Origin: Lacrimispora xylanisolvens
GTDB taxonomy: Bacteria; Bacillota; Clostridia; Lachnospirales; Lachnospiraceae
Assembly: GCA_017084465.1 (NCBI GenBank)
Contig: CP070896.1
Location: 2,919,501 to 2,983,500 of the forward strand
Length of the DNA stretch: 64,000 nucleotides
Direction of reading: 5' to 3'
The translations under genes and the position numbers were made by a program. Shown here one piece after another: positions 38,308-47,675 of the stretch. The first letter of the stretch is position 1. Each line of letters starts with the position of its first letter. Below the pieces are notes generated by a model. It was not told the origin of the DNA. It worked only from the letters and a program-made list of their open reading frames with translations, and ran no database searches.

Positions 38308-38718
38308 ATGTCAGTAAAAAAAGAAATGGTATTGTATTATTGTCCCGAAAAGGATATTCAGAAAGGGAATGATTCAAGAATTGCCAGGTTAAAGGCAGTT
38401 CTGGTACGAATGGGAATCCGCATTAAAAATATTACACCAGACCAGACCGGTCAGACGATCGGTTATCTGGCTGGTATTGAGGGATTTGAAGAGCAGCCAT
38501 CAGGTGAATATCCCATGGTGGAGGAAGAAGTTCTGGTAATGAAGAATTTTTCCAGCAGGAAAATTGATGAACTGCTAATGAATTTAAGGCGTTCCGGAGT
38601 TTCAAAAATAGCTTTAAAGGCTGTGATAACAGATACCAATTCAAAATGGAGTTTCTACGAATTATATCAGGAACTGAAAAAAGAGCATGAGACTATGTCT
38701 GGCAAAGAAGAGTCATGA
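38308..38718 (+). CDS. DUF3783 domain protein
   Basis: This 136-residue cytoplasmic protein ends in the DUF3783 signature: VLVMKNFSSRKIDELLMNLR, then IALKAVITDTNSKWSFYELY and QELKKEHE. The N-terminal half is a small alpha/beta fold of unknown function. Members are common in Lachnospiraceae and have no assigned role. It is 22 bases after ddh and overlaps the first ABC gene by four bases (ATGA), so all are probably co-transcribed. Confidence 0.85.
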   Translation: MSVKKEMVLYYCPEKDIQKGNDSRIARLKAVLVRMGIRIKNITPDQTGQTIGYLAGIEGFEEQPSGEYPMVEEEVLVMKNFSSRKIDELLMNLRRSGVSKIALKAVITDTNSKWSFYELYQELKKEHETMSGKEES

Positions 38719-40442
38719 AACGAATTATAACGTATTATTTAAAGCCCTATTATCTTCGGATGACTGTGGGCTTTTTCATTAAATTTTCAGGTACACTGAT
38801 GGATCTTTTTCTCCCCTGGACACTGGCCCGTATGATTGATGTGGTCATTCCGGCAGGAAAAAAGGAAGAAATTTTTCTATGGGGAATCTTCATGCTGGTA
38901 TGCTCTGTTCTGGCGGTGACACTAAGCATTATTGCAAACCGCATGGCATCTAGAGTGGCAAGTGACTGTATTTTTACCATACGAGAGGATTTATTTCGCA
39001 AGGTTATGATTCTTACAAACCGGCAGGTTGATGAAATAACAAGACCCTCCCTGATCTCCAGACTAACCAGTGATACTTATAATGTGCACCAGATGATTGG
39101 AAGAATTCAGAGACTTGGAGTACGATCCCCAATCTTACTGGTGGGCGGAATTATAATGACTTTTTTACTGGATCCTGTTTTAGCCTGTATCCTTTTAGGG
39201 GTTCTTCCCCTTCTGACAGCAGTGGTCATTGGTGTTTCCGGTAAAAGTATTCCTCAGTTTACCCAGCTGCAGGAAAAGGTGGATGGATTTGTTCGTCTGA
39301 TTCGGGAAGACATAGCCGGAATCCGTGTCATTAAAGCCCTGTCCAAAGAGGACTTTGAGCAGGAACGATTCAATCAACACAACCGTGAGGTAGTGGATTG
39401 GGAAAAACGTGCTACCGTTACAACAGCTATAATAAACCCGGTCATGAACCTGTTTCTCAATATTGGGCTGGTGTGTGTTGTAATTGCAGGTGCATACCGT
39501 GTTAATGAGGGGCTATCCAAAGTTGGCACTATATTAGCATTTATGACTTACTTTACAATAATATTAAATGCTCTCATGTCTATTTCCAGAATGTTTGTTA
39601 TTGTATCAAAGGCAGCCGCGTCAGCAGAGCGTATTGACAGAGTTTTTAAAGGTGAAGATGAGACCTCTTTTCTATTGGCACCTGCATTAAAGGAGAAGGA
39701 AAATGAAATTTCATTTCTGGAATTTGATCATGTATCTTTTTCTTATGATGGTACTGGTAATCATTTAAGGGACATCTCGTTTCAACTGGAAAAGGGAGAA
39801 ACACTGGGGATAATAGGGGCAACGGGATCGGGAAAATCTACGGTTGTTAATCTTCTTATGAGATATTACGATCCGAATGAGGGTACAATCCGTATCAATG
39901 GGCGGGATATCCGTGGAATGAGCCTTAAAGATTTAAGATCCAGGTTTGGAACTGTATTTCAAAATGATGTGATATTTGAAGAATCCATATTTGAAAACAT
40001 ACGAATGGGGCGTAATATTTCTGAGAAAGATGCCGTTGAAGCAGCGGGTTATGCCAAGGCACTTGATTTTATCGGAGAAAAAGGGGGTATCTTAGAATCC
40101 TTAAATATCCGGGGTGCCAATTTAAGCGGTGGTCAGAAGCAGAGAATCCTTATAGCGAGAGCCCTCGCCGCTCATCCTGAAATTTTAGTACTTGATGATT
40201 CTTCAAGCGCTCTGGACTACAAAACAGATTCCCAGCTAAGGAGAGAACTAAAGGAAAACTTTTCCCGAACTACCTGTATCCTGATTGCCCAGAGGGTTAG
40301 CTCTGTTATGAACTTAAACCAGATTCTGGTACTGGATGAGGGGGCTGTTATAGGGCAGGGCACTCATGAAGAATTGATGAAAACCTGTGAAGGCTATCGG
40401 GAAATAGTTACTTCTCAGATGGGAGCGGGAGGAAACGTATGA
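38715..40442 (+). CDS. ABC exporter half-transporter, degenerate-site subunit
   Basis: This is a fused membrane (six helices, residues ~15-310) plus ATPase (from ~345) protein of 575 residues. Walker A is GATGSGKST, the Q-loop FQNDV, the signature LSGGQKQR. Walker B reads ILVLDDSSSALD: the catalytic Glu is replaced by Asp, and the H-loop His by Gln (IAQRVS). With the next gene, whose signature is off consensus, it fits a heterodimeric exporter with one degenerate ATP site, as in TM287/288 and BmrCD. The cargo (drugs, lipids or peptides) is unknown. Confidence 0.92.
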   Translation: MKRIITYYLKPYYLRMTVGFFIKFSGTLMDLFLPWTLARMIDVVIPAGKKEEIFLWGIFMLVCSVLAVTLSIIANRMASRVASDCIFTIREDLFRKVMILTNRQVDEITRPSLISRLTSDTYNVHQMIGRIQRLGVRSPILLVGGIIMTFLLDPVLACILLGVLPLLTAVVIGVSGKSIPQFTQLQEKVDGFVRLIREDIAGIRVIKALSKEDFEQERFNQHNREVVDWEKRATVTTAIINPVMNLFLNIGLVCVVIAGAYRVNEGLSKVGTILAFMTYFTIILNALMSISRMFVIVSKAAASAERIDRVFKGEDETSFLLAPALKEKENEISFLEFDHVSFSYDGTGNHLRDISFQLEKGETLGIIGATGSGKSTVVNLLMRYYDPNEGTIRINGRDIRGMSLKDLRSRFGTVFQNDVIFEESIFENIRMGRNISEKDAVEAAGYAKALDFIGEKGGILESLNIRGANLSGGQKQRILIARALAAHPEILVLDDSSSALDYKTDSQLRRELKENFSRTTCILIAQRVSSVMNLNQILVLDEGAVIGQGTHEELMKTCEGYREIVTSQMGAGGNV

Positions 40443-42196
40443 AAGAGTCACAAAAAAGCACAATTAAACGTTTGATGCCTTATCTGATGAAATACCGGTT
40501 TTTACTTCTTCTTGCCTTTGTTATGACAATAGGAAGCAATCTTCTGGCATTACTGGGACCTTTGCTTTCCGGTTATGCTGTTGATGCCATAGAACTTGGG
40601 AAGGGAAGTGTGAATTTTCCCCGCGTGTTTCAATACGCAGGTCTTATGGCTATGTTTTATCTGATATCTTCCATCCTGTCCTATATCCTGTCTGTATTGA
40701 TGATTACAATCAGTCGAAAGGTAGTATATCAGATGCGTAAGGATGTCTTTGACCGAATGCTTTACCTGCCGGCCGGTTATTACGATACCCATCAGACAGG
40801 GGATATCATAAGCCGTATTTCTTATGATATTGATACGGTAAATGAATCTCTGTCCAGTGACTTAATTCAGATTCTTACCACACTGGTGACGGTTGTCGGG
40901 GCTCTATATATGATGGTGATCATATCGCCAAAACTTGTGCTGGTATTTGTAATAACGGTGCCCTTGTCTGGTCTGATGACCAGGTTTATTACAAGCCGAA
41001 CAAGACTTCTGTTTCGTGAGCGGGCCAGAAGCCTTGGAGCACTTAATGGTTTTGTGGAAGAAACGGTTACTGGGCAGAAAAGTATAAAAGCCTATTGTGA
41101 GGAAGAGGAGGTTATCCGTAAGTTTTCAATTAAAAATAAAGAGGCTGTGGAAAGTTATTATAAATCAGAATATTATGGAAGCATGACAGGCCCAATGGTC
41201 AATTTCATTAATAATCTGTCACTGACCTTAATCAGCGTATTTGGTGCATTTCTTTATCTGACAGGTGCCATGTCAGTGGGCCAGATCTCCTCATTTGTAC
41301 TCTATTCAAGAAAATTCTCCGGTCCTATTAATGAGGCTGCAAATATTATGAACGATCTTCAGTCTGCCCTAGCCGCGGCAGAGCGGGTGTTTAAGCTAAT
41401 GGATGAAATTCCGGAGCAGGAAGACAGAAAAGATGCGGTGGTAATTTCTGATTTAAAACAATCGGTCAAAGGCTGTGTTGAATTCGCTCATGTGGATTTT
41501 GGATATGAACCCGGAAAACCCATACTGCAAAATCTATCCTTAAAAGCAGAACCTGGAAAGCTGATTGCGATTGTAGGCCCCACTGGAGCAGGAAAAACTA
41601 CTATCATAAATCTGCTAATGCGCTTTTATGACGTGGATGGCGGTAAAATTACCATTGATGGTATGGATATAAGAGATCTGACAAGGAAAAGTCTCAGAAA
41701 GGCATTTGCCATGGTATTACAGGAAACATGGCTGTTTCAGGGAACGATCTATGAGAACCTGGCTTACGGAAAAGAAGATGCAACTTTGGACGATGTGGTA
41801 AAAGCGGCAAAAGATGCACGGATTCACTCCTTTATTGAACAACTGCCGGAAGGTTATAATACCATCTTAAAAGAAGATGGAACAAATATATCTAAGGGTC
41901 AGAAGCAGCTTTTAACCATTGCAAGAGCCATGTTACTTGATAGTAAAATACTAATTCTGGATGAAGCAACATCGAATGTGGACACAAGAACTGAAATTCG
42001 GATTCAGCAGGCTATGCGCCGCCTCATGGCAGGAAAAACCTGTTTTGTTATAGCACACCGTCTCTCTACCATTCAGGATGCAGATCTGATAGCGGTTATT
42101 TACCAGGGTGGAGTTGCGGAACAGGGGACTCATCAGAGCTTAATGGAAAAAAGGGGCAGATATTATGAAATGGTCATGGCTCAATATGATTCTTAA
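40439..42196 (+). CDS. ABC exporter half-transporter, catalytic-site partner
   Basis: This 585-residue partner overlaps the previous gene by four bases. It has six membrane helices (residues ~20-330) and an ATPase domain. Walker A is GPTGAGKTT, the Q-loop LQETW and Walker B LILDEATSNVD with the catalytic Glu, and the switch IAHRLST. Its signature is ISKGQ rather than LSGGQ. Since each ATP site uses Walker motifs of one subunit and the signature of the other, this gives one full and one degenerate site. It ends at a bidirectional terminator. Confidence 0.93.
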   Translation: MKESQKSTIKRLMPYLMKYRFLLLLAFVMTIGSNLLALLGPLLSGYAVDAIELGKGSVNFPRVFQYAGLMAMFYLISSILSYILSVLMITISRKVVYQMRKDVFDRMLYLPAGYYDTHQTGDIISRISYDIDTVNESLSSDLIQILTTLVTVVGALYMMVIISPKLVLVFVITVPLSGLMTRFITSRTRLLFRERARSLGALNGFVEETVTGQKSIKAYCEEEEVIRKFSIKNKEAVESYYKSEYYGSMTGPMVNFINNLSLTLISVFGAFLYLTGAMSVGQISSFVLYSRKFSGPINEAANIMNDLQSALAAAERVFKLMDEIPEQEDRKDAVVISDLKQSVKGCVEFAHVDFGYEPGKPILQNLSLKAEPGKLIAIVGPTGAGKTTIINLLMRFYDVDGGKITIDGMDIRDLTRKSLRKAFAMVLQETWLFQGTIYENLAYGKEDATLDDVVKAAKDARIHSFIEQLPEGYNTILKEDGTNISKGQKQLLTIARAMLLDSKILILDEATSNVDTRTEIRIQQAMRRLMAGKTCFVIAHRLSTIQDADLIAVIYQGGVAEQGTHQSLMEKRGRYYEMVMAQYDS

Positions 42197-42233
42197 AAAG
42201 GGAACGGATGAAACAAACTCCGTTCCCTTTTTC
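42196..42233 (+). terminator. bidirectional terminator after ABC exporter
   Basis: AAAAGGGAACGGA pairs perfectly with TCCGTTCCCTTTT, with A-tract before and T-tract after. It serves the exporter and the converging kinase gene. Confidence 0.93.
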
Positions 42234-42239
42234 TGTCTT

Positions 42240-42990
42240 TTACTGATAATCACAAACTCCGGCCCATTTATTCAGAAGCTCAGCTTCTTCCGGTCGTTTC
42301 TTGGAAAGCTGGGCAGCTGCAACAATGGGAAGCCATGACTGAACATACTTTTTCGCAGTCCCGGTCTTCTTACAGAACAGGTTCATATACATATCTGCCT
42401 TATTCTGGTCCTGCAGACAGAACAGCAGATAGGTTCTTGCCACATCTGCACTGGCATTGCCCTGAGTGGCATGAACCCAGTCCAGAACAAACATGGTGCC
42501 GTCTTCCTTTACAATGATGTTGGGAGGGGTTAAAATCGCCATGGCAGAGTTTTGTATGTTTTGGCATGCTGTCAAGCTGAGTGCGCATGTCATATCTTGT
42601 TACGTCACCAAGCTCTTCAATGTCCTGGATCTGCTTGGATATTTTATCCTTCAGCTTATTTAGATGGGGACAATGCTTAGACATGACATTCAGGTGAAGA
42701 TTTACCATCTGTTCCATATATTCAGGCAGTTTTTCCGGATTTTCATCCATAAGCTGCTGGAGGGTTTTGCCTTCAATAAAATCAAAGGTAATGGACCACT
42801 GGTTATCAAATACACCGACTTCCAGTACTCTTGGAACATTGATGCCGCCAATTTCTTCTACTCTTGCGCTGATCAGTGCTTCGTTTAATACTTCAGCCTT
42901 CGGAAACTCAGCGTTAAAAACCTTAATTGCCTTTTCACCATCGTGAAAGACCTTTTTTGTTGCTGTTGTAGCGATTAATTCTGCTGCCAT
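42240..42990 (-). CDS. APH/choline kinase-like phosphotransferase (frameshifted)
   Basis: This ~250-residue protein has the aminoglycoside-phosphotransferase fold: KAIKVFNAEFPKAEVLNEA (Lys and Glu of the N-lobe), LCHGDFNPSN (catalytic HGDxxxxN) and FVLDWVHATQG (DW metal site). At about 42533 the frame breaks in CCCCTCCCAAC; one C fewer gives DFNPSNIIVKEDGTMF. ATG 42990 was chosen over the upstream start because GGAGAGG precedes it. Small clostridial members of this type are unassigned; the substrate could be a sugar, choline or a drug. Confidence 0.85.
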
Positions 42991-43119
42991 ATGAACCTCT
43001 CCTTCCATCTTTGAGTCTAGCATATTAAGTAATTTTATACGTTTATTTTACTACAAAATACTGAAAAAGTATAGCAATTTATAGAAATATATAGAATAAA
43101 TTACCAAATAATTTGTGAA

Positions 43120-45030
43120 TCAGAAACAAAATATGGCGGCTCCATAAGCTGGTAGTGGATAAGCAATGGAATAATCCTGACCATCCCATGGTGTCTTTTC
43201 AGATTTATAAACCAAAGCTGTTTTTGCCTTTTTATACAGACCATTGGACTCATCCAGCACAAGTGTGTATTTTCCTGGTTTTGGCACACCCACACGGTAC
43301 TCAGGACGGGAAACAGGAGTAAAGTTAAGAACAAACAGCAAGCTGCCCTGAATGCCTTTTCCATGCCTTATAAAGCTGAAAATACTATGCTCGTTGTCAT
43401 TGGCATTTATCCAGGAAAAGCCTTCCCAAACGTAGTCATTGTCATAAAGTGCAGGGAATTTCTGATACAGGTGAAGAAGATCTCTGACATAATTTTGAAG
43501 GTCTTCTCCAAGAGGTTCTTTGGCCAGATACCAGTCCAGGGAATCTTTTTCATCCCACTCGTGGAACTGCCCGAAATCCTGTCCCATAAAAAGCAGTTTC
43601 TTGCCGGGATGACCAAGCATGAAGGTATAACCAAGCTTTAAATTAGAAAACTTATCCTCAAGAAGTCCAGGCATTTTGCCAATCATGGAACCTTTTAAAT
43701 GAACCACTTCATCATGGGATAATACAAGTATATATTTTTCACTGGTAAAATATGTAATTCCGAAGGTCATTTTATGATGATTATATTTTCTGAAATACGG
43801 ATCCAGCTTCATGTACTCCAAAAAATCATGCATCCAGCCCATATTCCACTTAAATGTAAAGCCAAGACCTGAATTTTCCGGCATCTCCGTAACTTTTGGC
43901 CAGGCAGTGGATTCCTCCGCAATTACAACGGCGCCTTTTCCACGTTCCTTCATAACGCTGTTTAAGTGCTTAAAGAACTCGATTGCCTCAAGGTTTTCAT
44001 TACCGCCCAGACTGTTTTTCACCCATTCACCCTGGGATCTTCCGTAGTCTAAATACAGCATGGAAGCCACTGCATCCACCCGTAGCCCGTCAATATGATA
44101 CTTTTCTACCCAGTAAAGAGCATTGGCAATCAGGAAATTATCTACCTCATACTTGCTGTAATCAAAAACCTTGGTTCCCCAGTCAGGGTGTTCTCCCTTA
44201 CGTGGATCTGCGTATTCATAACAGGCCTCTCCATCGAATTCGGAAAGCCCGTGGGCATCCTTGGGAAAATGTGCAGGCACCCAGTCAAGTATGACTCCAA
44301 TTCCATTCTGATGCATGTAATCAACAAAATACATGAACTCATCCGGTGTTCCGTACCGGGAAGTAGGAGCATAATAACCGGTCACCTGATAGCCCCAGGA
44401 ACCGTCGTAGGGGTGTTCTGCAATGCCTAATAGCTCTATGTGGGTATAACCCATATCCTTTATGTATTCTGCCAGTTCATGAGCAGCTTCTTTGTATGTA
44501 TAAAAACCTTCTTTATCCTCTCGGTTTTTTCTTTTCCAGGATCCTAAATGAACCTCATAAATGCTTAATGGCCCTGATAATGGATCCTGTTCTTCTCTTT
44601 TTGCAACCCATTCCAGATCATTCCAAGAATATACAGATAAATCTGCAGTAATAGAAGCGGTCTGTGGGCGGAACTCTGCATAAAATGCATAGGGATCCGC
44701 TTTAAAAAGAATCTTTCCGCTGCGTGTGGTCACAGAATATTTGTATAACTGTCCCAGACCGACTCCTGGCACAAATACTTCCCAAATCCCGGAGTCGGCT
44801 AAGGGAACCATAGGATTTAAGTCGGGGTTCCAGCCATTGAAATCTCCCACAACACCGACCTGACTGGCATGAGGTGCCCAAACAGCAAAATACATTCCCT
44901 GTTTTCCGTTGCATGTTTTTGGATGAGCGCCCAATTTTTCATAAATTTCGTAATGCCGGCCGTTGTTGTACAAATACCGGTCAAGCTCAGTAATAAAACC
45001 TGTTTCCAATTCATTCGTTAAATCTTCCAT
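43120..45030 (-). CDS. glgB: 1,4-alpha-glucan branching enzyme
   Basis: GlgB introduces alpha-1,6 branches into glycogen. The intact 636-residue protein has an N-terminal CBM48 (FAVWAPHASQVGVVGDFNGW) and a GH13 barrel. The nucleophile Asp is in GLRVDAVASMLYLD, the acid/base Glu in VIAEESTAWP and the third Asp in VLSHDEVVH. A C-terminal beta domain ends the chain. It belongs with glgC and glgD at 34-37 kb, though on the other strand. The start has GGAGGGGTG before it. A DUF2508 gene lies upstream in the same direction. Confidence 0.95.
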   Translation of the reverse strand: MEDLTNELETGFITELDRYLYNNGRHYEIYEKLGAHPKTCNGKQGMYFAVWAPHASQVGVVGDFNGWNPDLNPMVPLADSGIWEVFVPGVGLGQLYKYSVTTRSGKILFKADPYAFYAEFRPQTASITADLSVYSWNDLEWVAKREEQDPLSGPLSIYEVHLGSWKRKNREDKEGFYTYKEAAHELAEYIKDMGYTHIELLGIAEHPYDGSWGYQVTGYYAPTSRYGTPDEFMYFVDYMHQNGIGVILDWVPAHFPKDAHGLSEFDGEACYEYADPRKGEHPDWGTKVFDYSKYEVDNFLIANALYWVEKYHIDGLRVDAVASMLYLDYGRSQGEWVKNSLGGNENLEAIEFFKHLNSVMKERGKGAVVIAEESTAWPKVTEMPENSGLGFTFKWNMGWMHDFLEYMKLDPYFRKYNHHKMTFGITYFTSEKYILVLSHDEVVHLKGSMIGKMPGLLEDKFSNLKLGYTFMLGHPGKKLLFMGQDFGQFHEWDEKDSLDWYLAKEPLGEDLQNYVRDLLHLYQKFPALYDNDYVWEGFSWINANDNEHSIFSFIRHGKGIQGSLLFVLNFTPVSRPEYRVGVPKPGKYTLVLDESNGLYKKAKTALVYKSEKTPWDGQDYSIAYPLPAYGAAIFCF

Positions 45031-45117
45031 TTGCTCACCCCTCCATTTTGGTACACGATTCCACAGGCAGAAGCAGCGTTTGCAACAGGTTACGTATTAA
45101 AGCGGGTTTTTGTCTGA

Positions 45118-45336
45118 CTATACTTCACGGCTCTTAAAACGACGCAAAAGAAACTGGTATCGTAGCTGTGCGGCATTAAGCTCGTAAATGTAACAGTCAA
45201 TTAATGTCGGGTCAACGACCTGTTCAAAATGATTTCTTGCTGCATCAATGGCGGTTTTGGAACGTTCGATTTCTTTTCGTAAATTCCGTTCCTCTTCCGT
45301 AAGGGAAAAGTGATTTCCTAACAATAAATTTTTCAT
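45118..45336 (-). CDS. DUF2508 (YaaL-like) small protein
   Basis: This 72-residue protein is mostly helical: LTEEERNLRKEIERSKTAID, HFEQVVDPTLIDCYIYELNA and QLRYQFLLRRFKS. This is the DUF2508/YaaL pattern, in which a short helical protein has no known function. ATG 45336 has GGAG eight bases before it; an upstream in-frame ATG at 45411 lacks such a site and the added 25 residues look non-coding. It lies between arsR-type and glgB genes on the same strand. Confidence 0.8.
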   Translation of the reverse strand: MKNLLLGNHFSLTEEERNLRKEIERSKTAIDAARNHFEQVVDPTLIDCYIYELNAAQLRYQFLLRRFKSREV

Positions 45337-45434
45337 ACGATCATCTCCAGATAAGAAATTAACGAGGTACCTATAAAACTCAGTATATCTGGAAATTGGA
45401 ACTTTATTCATCTATTGCCTGAATCTCCATAAAT

Positions 45435-45770
45435 TTATTGGACTGGATCCATAAAATTCTGGAGATACTGCCCAAGAGTACATAACTTTCTTGTGCTTTC
45501 CCCAAAGGTAAGAAAGTAATAATTAGCAGTTCCTTCCTGTCTGGCAGACACCAGTCCTGCTTCCTTGAGAATCTTTAAATGATGAGATATGGCCGGCCGG
45601 GATAAGTTTGTCTGATCCGTGATCTCATTCACGTTCATTCCCCGGACATTTGTCTGAAACGAATCCGTACTGGCCAGAACTTCAATAATTGTTAGCCGGA
45701 CCTCGTCTCCCAATGCAATAAAAAGCGGCATGCAGCTTTTAAAAAGCTCAGAAAATTCGCTATTTGCCAC
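45435..45770 (-). CDS. ArsR-family winged-helix repressor
   Basis: This ~111-residue regulator has the ArsR fold: LFIALGDEVRLTIIEVLAS, then the recognition helix NLSRPAISHHLKILKEAGLV and the wing SARQEGTANYYFL. No CxC metal motif is present near the recognition helix, so it may sense something other than a metal. GTG 45770 sits nine bases after AAGGAG; the ATG at 45779 abuts that site and is less likely. Its target is not evident; DUF2508 and glgB lie downstream. Confidence 0.85.
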   Translation of the reverse strand: MANSEFSELFKSCMPLFIALGDEVRLTIIEVLASTDSFQTNVRGMNVNEITDQTNLSRPAISHHLKILKEAGLVSARQEGTANYYFLTFGESTRKLCTLGQYLQNFMDPVQ

Positions 45771-45964
45771 CTGAAACATCTCCTTTGGTTTAAAATAGTA
45801 AACTAATATTATATTAACACCCGGAAAGAGAAAGGTCAACTAATATTGTGTAAAATCACTTATATAAAATAAAAAAATGTTGAAATATTGTAAAATATAA
45901 CAATAAAACACGATTGGTGTACCAGACACCTGTTTGACTGTTTTAAAAAAAATGTAAAAAGCTG

Positions 45965-45993
45965 TTGACTTTTGTAATCATCTTGTGCATAAT
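45965..45993 (+). promoter_or_regulatory. promoter of Tad pilus locus
   Basis: TTGACT (45965-45970), 17 bases, CATAAT (45988-45993). It points to the tad genes and leaves a leader of about 140 bases. The rest of 45840-46137 holds no gene. Confidence 0.6.
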
Positions 45994-46137
45994 TAAGTCA
46001 GAATCCCGCATACGTTCTGTATACGGACTTTCTCATTATCAATGAATTGGAACTCTTTATTCCATCGTTCAAGGCCGATATTCCGGCACTATTTCCAGAT
46101 TTAAAGTTTAAATAAAGGGGATGATATTGTAAAAATT

Positions 46138-46647
46138 GTGATATTATTTTTTATTCTCGCAGCCGGTTCTTATTTTGATATAATAGAACACAGAATACCC
46201 AACAGGCTGGTGTTGTTTGGTGTGGTCACGGGAGTTTTCTTATCTGGCCGGGAGGCGGGGAATCAGGCAGTACTATGGGGAGCCATGTTCTTTTTAAACC
46301 GTTTTTTCGTGGTAACAGCGTTATTTTTTCTTCTGTTTCTATTTCGCATGATTGGAGCCGGTGATATTAAAATCATTGCTTTGATTTACGGGTATCTGGG
46401 TTATGGCAACGGTTTTGCAGCAGTTGCCGGAGGTTTTATAATAGGGGCATTCTGGTCCCTGGTTCTAATGACTGTAAAAGGTTGTACCTTTCAGCGGTTT
46501 TCTTACTTTCTGACCTATGTCAGGTCATTGATTCAGACAAAAAAAATTACAGCTTATTATAGTTCCGCCCGGGATGGGTACGACTCAGTAATTCCGTTAG
46601 GATTCTGTATGTTTTTAGGAACAATACTTACTGTTGTTTTCTTTTAA
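46138..46647 (+). CDS. tadV: prepilin peptidase, TadV/CpaA type (A24)
   Basis: This multi-helix membrane aspartyl protease matures Flp pilins and pseudopilins. Both catalytic motifs are visible: SYFDIIEHRIPNRL (first Asp) and GAGDIK (GxGD). The length, 169 residues, is usual for TadV. The start is unsettled. GTG 46138 is 17 bases from AAAGGGG, while ATG 46121 is well placed but out of frame by a small indel in TTGTAAAAATTG. It opens the tad operon. Confidence 0.87.
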   Translation: MILFFILAAGSYFDIIEHRIPNRLVLFGVVTGVFLSGREAGNQAVLWGAMFFLNRFFVVTALFFLLFLFRMIGAGDIKIIALIYGYLGYGNGFAAVAGGFIIGAFWSLVLMTVKGCTFQRFSYFLTYVRSLIQTKKITAYYSSARDGYDSVIPLGFCMFLGTILTVVFF

Positions 46648-46661
46648 CAAGGAGGTTTGCT

Positions 46662-47662
46662 ATGACTAAACGTTTTATGGCAATATACGATGCGGACTCT
46701 GGATTTGGGGAACGGTTTGCAGAATTTGTAAATTTTAAAGAGCGGTTTCCTATGTCCATTGTATCGTTTTCATCACTAGAGGAGCTTAAAAGCTACAGCT
46801 GTGATCATAATATTAAACTTCTGCTCATCAGTTCCAGAGTATCTAACGAGGAGATCGGGCTGATCGGGGCAGATAAAGTTGTTCTGCTTGCAGAAGAGAA
46901 AATAATTCCTGCAAATGAGTCGTATCCCAGTGTTTATAAGTACCAGGCGGCAGATCACCTCGTTCGGAGATTATGGAACAATACTGTGCAGACTTGGAAG
47001 AAACAGGATATACCACACTGTCTGAAAGAAGCAGAGTAGTAGGTGTCTATTCACCGGTAAACCGTTGTTTAAAAACATCCTTTTCTCTGGCTATGGCCCA
47101 GCTTTTGTCACGGGATTTAAAGGTACTTTATTTAAATATGGAAGATTGCTCTGGTTTTGCGGGTCTTACAGGAGAAGAGTATAAAAGGGGGATGTCAGAT
47201 CTGTTTTATTATTACAGACAGGGCAGCTTTTCATTTGGACGGCTTGGTTCTGTTATATATACATGGGGAGATTTGGATTATGTGCCGCCGGTTCAGTATC
47301 CGGAAGATCTGACATTTATTTCATCTCAGGAGATAGCGGGACTAATTAAGCAGATCTCTAAGGAGAGTACATACGGTACTATTATCCTTGATCTGGGGCA
47401 GATGGGAAAAAGAGCGGCTGACGTTTTGGAAGTATGTGACGGAATCTATATGCCTGTAAAAGATGATTGTGTATCAGCAGCCAAAGTTGAAGAGTTTGAA
47501 GCATACCTTGCTGCTTCCGGTCACAACGCCATAATGAGCAGAATTCAGAAAATCAATCTTCCCTATCATTGCACCTTTGGCAGAAAGGACAACTATCTGG
47601 ATCAGCTTTTGTGGAGTGAATTAGGAGATTATACCCGGCAGCTGTTAAGAAAACAGCCATAG
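46662..47662 (+). CDS. tadZ: TadZ/CpaE-like pilus assembly protein (frameshifted)
   Basis: The protein of about 333 residues has an N-terminal receiver-like domain (MTKRFMAIYDADSGFGERFA) and a MinD/ParA-like C-terminal domain (RVVGVYSPVNRCLKTSFSLA, then YGTIILDLGQMGKRAADVLE). The P-loop is degenerate (no GKT), as in TadZ proteins of Gram-positive loci. TadZ localises the pilus machine. The frame breaks at about 46968: GTTCGGAGATTATGG lacks one G, and with it reads HLVREIMEQYCADLEETG. It follows tadV by 15 bases, with AAGGAGG before the start. Confidence 0.82.
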
Positions 47663-47675
47663 GGAGGGAGAAGAT

